A stretch of 64,000 nucleotides of DNA from Prosopocoilus inquinatus. Taxonomy: Eukaryota; Arthropoda; Insecta; Coleoptera; Lucanidae. The stretch spans positions 21,483,806 to 21,547,805 of the forward strand of contig CM069875.1 of NCBI GenBank assembly GCA_036172665.1, in the 5' to 3' direction. The position numbers were made by a program, and so were the translations under genes. Under the pieces are notes generated by a model. It ran no database searches and was not told the DNA's origin. It saw nothing but the letters and a program-made list of their open reading frames with translations. Shown here piece after piece: positions 47,896 through 59,850 of the stretch. Position 1 is the first letter of the stretch. Each line of letters opens with the position of its first letter.

Positions 47896-49489
47896 ATTGA
47901 ATTGAAAATATCTCTCTTGTTACATCTAAGCTCTTCTAAAAATTCGGTTATTAAAATCCATAATTGTGCGCAGGAATTAAAAATATTCAATAAATAATTT
48001 ACTACAATTTTGTCTTCATCAATTACATTTATTACAATTTTTTGGGGTTTTATGTTCTTACTGGAAAAGATACAAATTGTGCAACCTATTGTACCATTGC
48101 TTCTCTCTTTCATATTATATGAGAGTTATATGTTTCAATATGAAAAAATATCGAAATCCTGGTATTTTAAAAGTAAGTATCAAATAAATCGATCTCCAAA
48201 GTGGGAAAACTAGTACAAAGGGGGGTGCGAATAATGCTACAGAAATGTAACTTTCCTAACAAAAATATACAGAGCGAATCCTTAAAGTAGATATATGTAA
48301 GTGCGAAACCGTATTTGTCTTGAGAGAGTGGGGTGAATTATTAAGCGAAAGTGCGTTCAGCTCCCCTGCCTATACATACCTATACATAAAAATATACTTC
48401 TGTATTATTTGATGAAAAAACGGGAGGGGGAAGCGGGGGGGAAGCAACAGTAACTTAAAGTTTGGAAATCACTGCTCTAAGGTATGACTTTCTGAAAACA
48501 CGAACGTTACCAGCAATGCCAGGTGTGGGGATTTTTCCCCAATTTTGGGAATTTTGTAGGCAGTGGAGAAGCAGGTGGAGATTTTTTTAAAAGTGGGGAA
48601 TTGTTGGGAGAAAATAATAATAACTTAATAACAAATAAATCCCTTTCTTTTCAATTTGAATATAAATGTTTCAAACTGAATACTATTTTTCGATGTCATA
48701 TGATGTTCCTTGTCAACTGATTGGACAATGGCAATGAATGAGGGAATTGAAATAATACGTTTATCTCTGATTTATCAGACAGCTGAAAGCGCTCTTGTAA
48801 AAAATTTTACTCCCATTAAATATTATGCAGCTGAAATTGGAATAGCAACAATTGACGGTCTATAGAAAGCGGTTTAAATTGAGAGGATGTGTAACATAAT
48901 TTTTACTGTCACTGTCTTTTACAGTGAAAAAAATCCGGGTCATTTATCAGTGGTCTTTTCAATATTCTACAAAAAGAACAAAAATGTTCAAAAATGAAAA
49001 TCAATTTTGATGGTTTTGTGTGGTTTTGTTGTGCTATGAGTTGTCAATAAGAATATAAAGGTGTTTTCTTTCGCGCACAAAATGCCAAATGCATCATTAC
49101 GTTCATTGATCACAAACCGAAGCAAATTGATGTAAATTGTGTGTGTAACAGAATTGCCTTCATAGTTTCTTTCAAATTAATAATTATGAAAACATTATAA
49201 TTCTTTAATGTAACTTTTAAAAAGACAGGCATAATACATTTAATTCATATCAATTATAACGTCGTCAGTGCAAAAAGAATGCGAGTTCATTTGGGAATGA
49301 TGTGGTTATGTAAACAAGTTTTTATATCTAGTCGACCAGAACTGTAGTGGTTACTGCGTGCCACATAGACTTCTCGGGCTTCGATTGGTTTTTACAGGGG
49401 ACACGTCCGACTATGATCGCTTCATTATATTAGTAGTTCCTCGTATATTTAACGAAACCTTCCGCCTAAAATGCGCCTAGGTCTGCTGC
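47896..49489. other. No gene recognised
   Basis: AT-rich sequence with small G-rich runs (48420-48445). Nothing coding supported. Confidence 0.45.
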
Positions 49490-49693
49490 TTATGCGTTTA
49501 CATTCAAAGACAAACTTGCAAACGGATTAATACCCACTCCCTGTAATATTTCAATCCTGATCGGTAATGCCCTTTGCTCTTTCAATTTTTCTATTTTTAA
49601 ATTTTGTTTGGATTGAACTGCAGTTATTTACTGATAAAATGTCAATCAATATTTCAAATCATAGACGTTCTGTTGAAACAACTACGGAATCCA
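49490..49693 (+). repeat. Dispersed repeat B, copy 2
   Basis: Aligns with 15840-16075 in the same direction (shared GAACTGCAGTTATTTACTG, CAACTACGGAATCC). See copy 1. Confidence 0.6.
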
Positions 49694-50175
49694 CATTCAA
49701 ACTATTCGAATTACGATTTAAACTTTTAAGCGGAAGAAAGTAGCTTTTAATCTAAATTCCCGTATCTGCAACTAGTGGGGATTTTATCTTCTCTGTTGGC
49801 ACGATTTTAAGGTCCACCTGGGGGAAAAATCTTTTACAGCCGACATCTCTGGTTGTTACATAGGAGAGTTCGTGTGTTCGTGTGTTCGTGTCCTTTCTGA
49901 GAATAATTTATAAGATGCATATAATTGACGGGACTTTTTGTTTAGGGATCTTGCAGAATTTTCGTGCATTAAATTACTTGCATCGTCAGTTCTTACTGTA
50001 GGATATACAGTAAGGATATAGTAATGATTTTGTCAGTGCAACCATCTTCGTGTTGGTGACCGTGTCAAGGTGTGTGTATCAATTTACAGAAATTTAGTAA
50101 AATTAGTGTGTTTTAAGATACCTGCCACGGTGGAATACTGCAATGGAAAATATTTGAGTAATGTGCTCTTAATGC

Positions 50176-50259
50176 CAACCGTGTCCTTTTAGGATTTCTC
50201 TTAATTCAACGGATTACCAACCGTGTCCTTTTAGGATTTCTCTTAATTGAACGGGTTAC
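50176..50259. repeat. Two-copy 42-bp tandem repeat
   Basis: CAACCGTGTCCTTTTAGGAT at 50176 recurs at 50218. The two units differ at two or three bases. Confidence 0.8.
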
Positions 50260-51068
50260 CACAGTGTGAAGAATTAATCGAATTAAAGTGAAGAAAATGT
50301 TGTTTATTCAAACATTACAACTGATAAATTCAGCGTATGAAAACTGCATTAAACACGGTTGAGGAACTTCAAATTGCGTTTTTGTTGAAGCAAGAAAAAA
50401 AAATTAAAACAACAAATCACTGCCGCGCGCACGTGAGTCATTAGGCTGGCATTCACACAGAACTTTCGAACGCTCTTGGCTCATGATATACTTGGCACGG
50501 AGATTATCTTGTGCTTTTAGGGAAAAAAAATTGCGCTTCAAGTAGGCGAGTCAAAACCTTCCCTGAGACATTTTCTGTATGGCGGCCTATTCATCAATCA
50601 TGTGGCTAGGCATATAACAAGGTCTTACTGAATATCTTACAAAAGTCGTAAGTTACATAATATAACATTTACTTTCTGTTGACACATTAGGGACATTCAA
50701 TGCATACGGTTCAACGTTCAACGAATCTCAATCGATACAACATCGGTCGTGAAATTCTCAATCGCAAAAATTTTCGATTCAACTGCGATTAAATATGGTG
50801 CTGAAGTGTCATTAGACAAGGAGTGGTGAGTGTTACGTGCGCCAGTTGTTTATTTCAGAAGTAAGTAAAAGTAAAAAGAGACTCACATTCTTTAATAAAA
50901 TGGACCTCGGGAATCAGGAATTAAAAAATAAAAAATAAACTGACTACTTCGATGACTTGTTGCCGCTCAGAAGACATCAGCCTCGTTAGAGTAATGAATA
51001 AATTGTGAAATTATACCTTGTGTAAATGATTATATTTGTACCTTATGAAGAAATATATATATATATAT

Positions 51069-51381
51069 TGTTACGTTTCTAGGGTTTAAATTTATTTATT
51101 TAAACGAATAAGGTAAAAACTTAACCGTAATTTAATAATGCTTACGAACTAATTTATTTGTAACAATTTATTTACACACTAAAATCTAACTTCGACGATC
51201 GCTGTTAGAATTCGACTGCCTCCTGAGTCAACTCCGGCCGATTTTATATGCTTTGCTGCCGTCTCGTCCATCGCTGGAAAATTCGAGTTAGTTCGATGGT
51301 GGCGTGACGACCGATGACGCATAATAATGAACCGACTTCTTGACGCCATCAGTGTGACGTAGTGCTGAGTGGCTCGCCACA
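51069..51381 (-). mobile_element. Solo LTR inserted in an AT microsatellite
   Basis: 313 bp with TGTTACG...GCCACA ends, flanked on both sides by ATAT runs (51053-51068 and 51382-51390), consistent with a 4-bp ATAT target duplication as used by gypsy-type integrases. On the minus strand a TATA-like GCATATAAAAT (about 51244-51254) and AATAAATTGTTACAAATAAA (51155-51174) give the usual promoter and poly(A) order. Different family from the LTR at 46674 except for the TGTTAC start. Confidence 0.8.
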
Positions 51382-51453
51382 ATATATATAGATATACCTA
51401 TATACCTATATACATATATTTGTACCTTATGAGGAGAGTCTTTAATAACACCT

Positions 51454-52878
51454 GTGCCGAAAGTTAAGCAACCTAAAGGATATATCGACCTTCGCCCAAT
51501 TAGCATTTTACCAAAGCTTTCTAAATTATTTGAGAAAATCATAGCTAAGCAATTGCATTATCATCTATCAACTATGAATATACTTCTTGTGTATCAGTTC
51601 GGCTTTCGGCCTGGATTCAGTTGTACTAGTGCGTTATTAGATGTTACTGATCATATATTTAAGGCACTCGATAATAATTGTGTAACGATATTAATTGCTG
51701 TCGATTATTCAAAAGCTTTCGATACTTTGAATCATGAAATTTTGATATCCTTGCTTAACTACATAGGGCTGGCGAAAGATGCAGTGGAACTACTCCGTAG
51801 TTATATCTTAAATCGTAAACAACGTGTAGATAAAATTTCTGCGGAAGGACCGGTAAATTCTGACGTGCCTCAAGGCTCGATTTTAAGTCTAATACTATAC
51901 GTCATTTATGCCAGCTGTTTGCTTGACGCTCTTCAATATTGTAAGTATCATTTATATGCTGACGATACACTCATATATTATTATTTCCCTTATGAACATT
52001 TAAACGAAGCTTTAACTAAAATAAACGCGAATCTTCAAAATTTGCGAGAAGACATCGGAATCACATTTTTAAAAATAAATCCGTCATATCTAATATTATT
52101 GTTATCAGAAAAAAAAATGTAAATCAAGATCTGAATATAAAAATTGGAGGTTTTTGATGACGAATGCAGACGATTTGCATTGCCCGAGACCTTATAAGTC
52201 GTTGAATGAATGTATATATAATATAAAATAAATTTAGTTACAAGATTCCTTAAAAATAATTTTAATATAATAATTACGGTTTGAATAACCTTAAGTAAAA
52301 CCTCAGGTCATCCGCTCCTTGCTGTTCACGTGTCTTATATTCTCCAAAAAGCTTATGGAATATTAAGGAGACTTTTCTAGCAGACATATACTGAATAACA
52401 AAGTTAAACTTTTACTACGTGACTCATTAATTTTATCCTTTTGGCAGTATACCACTCATGCTTAAAAAACTTAGATGCTAATATAATTCAGCGTTTACAG
52501 AACTCGTGTTTGCGGTTTACTTACGGAATAAGAAAATTTCAGAGAATATTTCACACATTGGAATGGGACAACTAGTTGAATATGTCACAGAGAAGATCTT
52601 TGCATTCAGCGTGCTTTTATTATAAAACTGTAAGATTCAATACACCGGCATATCTATGCTTAAGAATAAAATTTAGAACTGATGTTCATAATATTAATAT
52701 CAGACGCAAAAATCTAATAGGTGTTCTTAAACATAATTCTGAGCTTTTTAAAAAATCAATTTCGTACAATAATGGTCACTGTTTGAATACTATATTATTT
52801 GATTGGACATCAGTCTCATTAAGGTCGTTTAAATATCAATTCAGGAGGTTTCTGCTTGGCGAAACGACGTACTAATTA
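51454..52878 (+). pseudogene. LINE (Jockey/CR1-like) reverse transcriptase and C-terminal region
   Basis: The 222-codon open segment from 51454 contains RT blocks: LRPISILPKLSKLFEKII, QFGFRPGFSCTSALLDVTDH, AVDYSKAFDTLNHEIL, DVPQGSILSLILYVIYASCL and catalytic YADDTLIYY. After a stop at 52122 the family's C-terminal region continues in other frames (QKAYGILRRLF near 52350; QRLQNSCLRFTYGIRKF near 52492-52542; then an open stretch 52576-52878 ending FLLGETTY-stop). Upstream endonuclease and ORF1 are absent, so it is 5'-truncated, the usual LINE outcome. The same family as 27005-28465. Ribozyme element copy 3 is inserted at its stop codon. Confidence 0.9.
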
Positions 52879-52880
52879 TA

Positions 52881-53143
52881 TTTTAGAAAAATTTTGTGCA
52901 AATCGTTTTTGATTGCAGTGAAAACCTCGAGCAGCCTCTGGACAGCTGTTTCAGCTCTGCTTGGAGCTTCTTCAGCAGAGACGTAGCTCGACATTTCCAC
53001 TCTAAACAAAAACGACTTGTCCAATTTATTCGCAATTGCGATGTAAGAGTGATGAACAGATAAAATAGCGACATCTTACGATCGCTTTTTGACCTTTGTC
53101 AGGTCAAAAAGCGATCGTAAGATGTCGCTATTTTATCTGTTCA
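52881..53143 (-). mobile_element. Hammerhead-ribozyme repeat, copy 3, with exact target-site duplication
   Basis: 263 bp bracketed by a perfect 12-bp direct repeat GTACTAATTATA (52869-52880 and 53144-53155). Sense (minus) order: a perfect terminal hairpin, 43-bp stem with 5-nt loop (53053-53095 / 53101-53143), reaching exactly to the duplication; then the conserved region with the hammerhead; then an AAAATTTTTCTAAAA end. It lacks the B segment found in copies 1 and 2. It encodes nothing convincing. The duplication length argues for LINE- or Penelope-type reverse transcription rather than a cut-and-paste transposase. Confidence 0.85.
52926..52991 (-). ncRNA. Type I hammerhead ribozyme, copy 3
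   Basis: Minus strand: outer helix CTCGA/TCGAG (52987-52991 with 52926-52930), stem I GTCTCTG 52982-52976 with CAGAGGC 52940-52934, core CTGAAGA 52975-52969, stem II AGCTC 52968-52964 with GAGCT 52957-52953, GAAA, stem III ACAGCTGT 52949-52942, GUC triplet, cut predicted between 52941 and 52940. Compared with the other copies stem II has changed both partners of one pair (C-G to U-A), so pairing is kept. Confidence 0.9.
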
Positions 53144-53155
53144 GTACTAATTATA

Positions 53156-54370
53156 GTTTCATTCTAATTAGTTTAAGGTTATTTATAATGGTGCATATTA
53201 ATTTCTCTAAATTATATTTTTTTTTAATTTTCTCGATTTTGTTTTTCTTCTTCTTTTGTTGAAGGGATACAAGGAGGAACAGACAACTCTGTGGGTTAGT
53301 ATGATTGTATTCCTTTTGAATAGAATAATTTCTAACTTTTTATATATGTATGTCATTGTATACAAGTTTATCTTTTTGTCAATGTAATCATTATTATTAT
53401 TATTAAATACATCATTTTTTGTTTTGTTCGCGCTCATTTTGCTAATTTCTAAGTTAATTACAGTTGGAACTATTCTTTGGACAAATACAGAGAACCATGG
53501 GTTAGGTGTTGTTGACAATTCAACCCCTGAGCTATTTGTCAGCCCTCAAAAGAAGATAATTTTGAAATGTCTCTAATAAACTTGTTTTTTTACAATGTAG
53601 CACTTGCATAACCTTAGTAAATACGCCCTCAACTGATCGGACATTTATTACAAATCACTCTGCATTTTCATTTCTTACAAAAATAAACTTTATCAATTAC
53701 GTTCCTTTGCATATGACTGCAAGTTAATTTTCAGAATAAATTTTGTGTTATTCCTGTAATTATATTCTTATAAAAACATTTTAGAACTTATTTTTTTTAA
53801 TATTCTAAGAATGTAGCTCTTTTAAATAATTGTTGGCATTTTTAAGTATCAATTTTGTGATATCTAAAAGGACAAAATACAAACATTTAATAAGAAAATA
53901 TGCGAAATAATAATTCAATCAGTTTTATTCGATTTATTATTTACTTATTTGTTTTGTGTTATTGTTTTTTTCTTTTGCTCTTCTTCATAAATGGATTTTT
54001 TAATCAACGCAAATCTAAGCTTTAGAAGCTTACTGGAGCTAAATTTGGCTATGATCATCTTATCAGTAAAATTTCTTTTTGGTCTAAAAAAAGATCTAAA
54101 AGAGAAGAAAACAGAAGGAATGATAAGATTTACAAGTCGTTTCTCTTTTGACTTTTGTGTTTGAAATGCAACTAAGATAACTTAACTCTTTTGTTAATTA
54201 CCGCAAAACTTTTTAAATGTATGAAGTTTTCACTTTTGTTTTAGATAACCTAGTCATACCCACAATGATTGTAGTAACATCATTTGACAAAGACGAAGGT
54301 CCTGTACTTCGTCCGTGTTTACTATTAATAATTTTAATGATGATGATTATTGTTACTAATAAATAAATAA
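53156..54370. other. No gene recognised
   Basis: AT-rich. A short GC-richer hairpin (GACGAAGGTCCTGTACTTCGTC at 54291-54312, 8-bp stem) is present, but no coding exon is supported. Confidence 0.45.
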
Positions 54371-55995
54371 CACTAGCCTGCGAAAAAAATATTTTTTTTT
54401 GCGTATGAGATAAGACTAGGTGTTATTCAATGATTTAGGCATTACAAAAAAGAATCTGTTAGTAGTTTTTTTCTATCACGTCACAGGATTTCAAAGAAAT
54501 TAAAGAAATTATGTACAGGGTTTTTGTTTGTATTTTGAACGGCACCTACACATTTTGTTATTAGATATATAAAAAAATGGTAATTGCAAAAGTTTTAGGG
54601 ATTTACCTGAACCCCCAGAATTTACTAAAAAAAAAAAACATGACGATCGGAATCCTACCAAATGAGAACCAGCTCGTAATTTTCCGGTAACCTGAAGTTT
54701 GAGTTACGGAGGTTCGACTGTAGTTTGTTTGTATTTTAAGTTTGAAATTAAAAAATTAATTTACTTTGATTAATAAGAATTTTGTTATGTGTGACAAGTG
54801 TTAACTACAAAATTAAAAGACTGCTCATCTGAGTCATTTTATAATACAAAACGCTGACAGCTAAGGCAATGTTATATAACATAAATTTGTAAAAACATTT
54901 CAAAACAAAAATAAATTTCAAATATCGCAAAAAGGACCAAACGTAAACAAACTATATATATTTATAATTATAAAAACAATCTTTCTTAATTCGTAAAAAT
55001 ATACTGAGTGTTTTTGTTTTATATTTTGCACCCTATCTAGAGGGTTTATTTAAGAAGCTACTGGAAAACTTTAAATACAAAAGTTGTAGCGTTTTATGGC
55101 TATTATCTTTTAGAGTTATCAGAAGAATCAAGAGCGCATCGGAAATTGGAGAAAAAAATTAAATTTTTGTTTTTTTAAATGGAATATCCTATACCGGTTT
55201 CAAATTGGGTGTGCACTGAAGGGATCTCCTAAACCGTAAGAGATACAAATTCGGTTAAATGGAAGAAAAGTTGCATGAATCAATGCCTAATTCGTATCCA
55301 TTGAGAGAATGATTTTTTTTCTTATTTCTTTTTGAGTTATTGATAAAAATGTGAAAAAATCGATTTTCTTTTTCTCTCTGTATCTCTTTTATTATACATA
55401 ATTTTCAAATTCTGGTTTAACTTTCTACAGGCACTTTTTGATTCTGCTTCGAATAGAGGTAGCAGAATTTAAGTCAAACGTTTCCTCTTTCCACGACCAT
55501 CATCAGTTTCGATTTTTTAAACACAACTTATGTCCTTTTATTATTCCATTCGATAGCATTTTTTCTCCTAATTACAATGATATATCACACTTAATAGTTG
55601 ATATTAATTTGAAGCTTAAATAATTCAGATTTTATATGAAAATTTTATTTAATACATAATTTCAAATTTTGTGTTCCTTTTCTTATCTTTTTATTATTCT
55701 AGTCGAAAGCATTTTTTCTTTTGATTTCAGTAAGTATAATACTTAATACCTTTTTTTCAAGTAAAGTTGGAATATGACAATAAAACTGATATCATTTCGT
55801 CATGTTTTTCTTAATAAGTAAATTTATTCCTAACCTCTTTTTTATTTCTTAAGTATTAGCAACAACATTCAGTTGTCGGAAGAGGAAACGTCAATAAATA
55901 TTGACTAAATGATATGAGGTAGTTAACACAAACCAGATAAACATCAGTATAAACATATTAAATTACAAGAACAGAATAAATAAGTTGAATAAAAA

Positions 55996-56226
55996 TTATA
56001 GACGAAGAACATGACTCTGTGAAATAAATAAAGTGAAATAAATAAATTTAAGTAAATCCTCGAAATGTCCTCCACTGCTTTCAAGACACAGATTCGTTCT
56101 TAATCCTATGTGTTGTCTAGCGTGTCGAACATGAATTCGCGAAACATTTCTGTAATAATCTAATATTCGCCATCTTAGTTCCTCCTTATTATTTGTCTTA
56201 ATGCTAGTCACTGTTTCAATGTCCAA
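55996..56226 (-). pseudogene. Transposase C-terminal remnant
   Basis: 76 codons. ETVTSIKTNNKEELRWRILD then NVSRIHVRHARQHIGLRTN and ESSGGHFEDLLK resemble the tail of mariner/IS630-type transposases, where a Cys-rich 'ENGGGHFEHLL' end is common. No catalytic part found next to it. Recognised from family pattern, not by alignment. Confidence 0.5.
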
Positions 56227-57201
56227 AATATAAAGCCTACTTTATCCTGTTTAAATTATAGATGGTGGTTCCGATATAACGTGCCAAACTTCAACTGGTT
56301 AAAACGAATGAACTTAACCATATTTAAAAAAAAATAAAGATAGTCAAGTGTTGAGAGCCACTGAGTGCTAAAGAAATTTAAAAAAATATATTGTTATAGA
56401 AAGAATCTTTCAAATTTATTACAAAAATATTCGTTTTAGCTACCAATGTATTTGTAGAAGGCACTATTCAGTAATATCTAAATATTTTTAGTATAATTAG
56501 TATTCACTTTGTCTTTTAATCCAACAGTGCGAGTTAAAATTAAAAACTAGGCTTTTTCATTCCTATACTAAAGCTGAGATACTGATCTAGCAAGTTATAT
56601 TAGAACCACTAGATATTTTTCGGTAAAAATTCATTTTTGTAAGCGCAGTGCATTATTAAAATAACGATACAGAAAAACTTTAAATAGTTTATTATAATTT
56701 ACTCTAAAGCTAAGAAAATGAACTAAAAATTTGAAATTATGCATTAAATAAAATTTTCACATAAAAGTCTGTATTATTTAAGCTTCAGATTAATATCAAA
56801 TATTAAGTGTGATATACCGTTACAATCAGGAGAAAAAATGCTATCGATTAGACAATAAAAAGACATAAGTTATATTTAAAAAATCGAAACTGATGTGGTC
56901 GTGGAAAGACGAAACGTTTGACTTAAATTCTGCTACCTCTATTCGAAGCAGAATGAAAAACTGTCTCAGAAAGTTAAATCAGAATTTCAAAATTAAGTAT
57001 AATAAAAGAGATACAGAGAGAAAAAGAAAATCGATTTTTTCACATTTTCATTAATATCTCAAGCAGAAATAAGAAAAAAATCATTCTCTCAATGGATACG
57101 AATTAGGCATTGATTTGTGCAACTTTTCTTCCATTTAACCGAATTTGTATCTCTTACGGTTTAGGAGATCCCTTCAGTGCACACCCAATTTGAAACAGCC
57201 G

Positions 57202-57588
57202 GTATATTGTTTGCTAAGATGAAAGGCCATATTTTTCTGATTTCAAAAATATGTAATGTGTTGATATTTGGAAGAGCCGCTTATGAGATATTCGAGGTTA
57301 GAATATCAGTGAATTAATGTTTAAAATATTAAGGCGACCTGGAATTTTGTTTTCTATTATTAATTCATTGTATAGTTTCCAGCAGCCGAATTTTTGTTAT
57401 TTTTGCTAACTATAACAGCCATTTAGAACTTTTCTAAGCACCTTTCCAGACCGTCTTGATTTCTAAACGTCATTACTAGGCTGATATTTTAAATTTAATT
57501 ATATTAGAAACGACCCCTTCAAATTTGAACATATTATATATTTTTCAAATCAGAGAAATATGATCTCTCATCTTAGCAGGCAGGTTAT
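57202..57588. mobile_element. MITE nested in the right arm of the fold-back element
   Basis: GCTAAGATGAAAGGCCATAT (57213-57232) is mirrored by ATGATCTCTCATCTTAGC (57562-57579), with mirrored TTCTGATTT / AAATCAGAG. It interrupts the arm between segments that are contiguous in the left arm near 55185-55205. Confidence 0.7.
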
Positions 57589-58707
57589 TCCATTTAAAAA
57601 AACAAAAATTTTATTTTTTTTTCTGCAATTTGCGATGCGCTTTTGTTTCTTCTGATAACTCTGAAGGATAATAGGCATAAAACAATACAAACTTTTGTAT
57701 TTAAAGTTTTCCTCTAGCTCCTAAAATAAACCCTCTAGATAGGGTGCAAAATATAAAAAAAAACTGTACTTTGAAATATTATATTTAAAAAAATGGTACG
57801 TGATGAAAAAATTATTATATTTTCCTCGAACTCGGGAACAGCAAATGTACGAGTACTACATACACCTAGTTTTATGTCATCCGCAAAACCTTCGCAGGCT
57901 AGTATAATTAGACTTATTAATACTGAAGCTGCAATGCAATAAGGAATTTGTTACTTCTCAAAATTTTAGAAAAAGATTTGAATTTTTTTGACTACGTTAT
58001 CGAATGGACCAAATAAAAATTTTATCAGAATGAAAATATTACGATGAAATGTTGCGAGATTTTCCGACTTTTATAAACAGAAGCTAAACGTTCAAAATAA
58101 TAATGGATGTATTTGTTGACACCTAATAGACGAATTAAATTAAATTTCAATAAAAAATTAACATTTTCATTTCTAGCAGCAAACATTTTAGCGCATGAGC
58201 ATTACAGCCGAAATCATAACTGGCTCGATAGCGTTACATAACGCGGTCAAGGACAAAACGTAGAGGACGAAAAATACGTGGATCAAAATAAGTTTGTTTG
58301 GTAACACGAACACGTAACGAAAGATGATTGGAGTTCATGTTTCAAGCTTTTAATGGAGCCAAGCATGTAGAAACAAATAATAATTGTAAGTGTGTGGAGC
58401 TAACAAACTGGAATATTATTCATAAAGCAAAATCGTACATTTGAATTGGTGAATTTCACCAATTATTTCGATATTTAAACGCTTGTTTATATAATTACAC
58501 ACATAGCGTTCAGTATCGCGTAAATTGCTGGAGTCTTGTTATATTTGCCTGGTAAGCATGAACTTCTTGTATTCAATATGAGTTGGTGATGAAGGTATCC
58601 CACCATTTCTATTTGAGTATGTACTCTTGCAACTTGCAAAACTTGCAAAACATTTTATACAAAACGTCTATTGGAAGACCTATTTAAATACTCCTCTTCA
58701 TTTATTC

Positions 58708-59850
58708 TACAGGGTAGGGCAAAAGTATGGCTTAATATTTCGAAAACTGTTTGACGTATCTATTTGAAATTTGGTGTGTGATTCAGAGTCAATAGGACCT
58801 ACATTACCAATTTGTTTCAATTGTTTATCTGCTCTTGTTTCTGAGATCCAATCCCTACTTGATTTTTCTTAAATGACAACCTGCTGATTTTTTTCCTCTA
58901 TTTAGTAGTTCGTTTAATTCTTTACACGACCACATAAAAATATTTATCTATTGCATAAGAAAATTTCTAGAAAATAATATTTGATATTTTAAGGCAATTT
59001 TTATTAAAATTTTCTTTACTTCTATCTTAAAAACAGCCCATAATCTTGTGGTTTTATAGTTTTTTGTTAAAACTAGAATTTTTGTGGAATATAAACAATA
59101 AACCATTTTTCCTAACTTTTTCATTCAAACGTTTTTTGCTCGAAAATTTTCTTATGTAATTGATAATTATTTTTATGTGGTCGTTTAGATAATCAAACGA
59201 ACTGTTAAATAAAGGAAAAAAATCAGCAGGTTGTCATTTAAAAAAATCAAGTAAGCGTTGGATCTCAGAAACAAGAGCCGATAGACAACTGAAATAAATT
59301 GATGATGTAGGTCTTATTGACTCTAAATCACACGCCAAATTTTAAATAGATTCGTCCAACAGTTTTCGAAATATTAAGCCGGTTCCATACTTTTGTCCTT
59401 CCCCGTATTTGTTTTCATGTTTTTAAAGCAACTTTTATTGAAGCTTGCTTTAGTTCTATCTTAAGAACAACTCATAATCTTGTGGCCTTCTAGTTTTTTT
59501 TATTAAAACTAATATTTTTGTCGAATATCAAACAATAAACCATTTTTCTTAACTTTTTCATCAAACGTTATTTTCTCGAAAATTTTCTTATGTAATAGAT
59601 AAATATTTTTAAGTAGTCGTTTAGAGAATTAAACGAGGAGCTATTACATACAGGAAAAAAATCAGCAGATTGTCATTTAAAAAAATCAAGTAGGCGTTTG
59701 ATCTCAGAAACAAGAGCAGATAAACAATTGAAACAAATTGGTAATATAGGTTTTATTGACTCTAAATCACATACCAAATTTCAAGTAGATGCGTCAAACA
59801 GTTTTGGAAATATTAAGCCGGTTCCATACTTTTGTCCTTCCCTGTATGTT
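58708..59850. mobile_element. Fold-back element with a tandemly duplicated right half
   Basis: Left arm 58708-58990 starts TACAGGGTAGGGCAAAAGTA and is mirrored by right arm 59150-59400, ending CCATACTTTTGTCCTTCCCC. The spacer plus right arm (about 58975-59400) is repeated head-to-tail at about 59420-59847 with roughly 10% differences. A frame at 59698-59883 is part of the arm, not a gene. Confidence 0.8.

Larger units (their letters stand above)
54371..57903. mobile_element. 3.5-kb fold-back DNA transposon
   Basis: Ends CACTAGCCTGCGA (54371-54383) and its complement near 57892-57903. Long diverged inverted arms: 55010-55690 pairs with 56715-57200 and 57590-57775, and the outer 54371-54540 pairs with 57776-57903. 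About 480 bp (54535-55015) of the left arm and about 385 bp of the right arm have no partner, so each arm took an insertion (or lost a deletion). In the central kilobase the minus-strand frame 56226-56040 encodes a transposase C-terminal remnant (RIHVRHARQHIGLRTNLCLE, then SGGHFEDLL, like the HFEHLL end of mariner-type transposases). Confidence 0.7.

Noticed and set aside
51053..51068. AT dinucleotide run as an independent feature
   Set aside because: Short microsatellite; only of interest as the LTR insertion target, where it is described.
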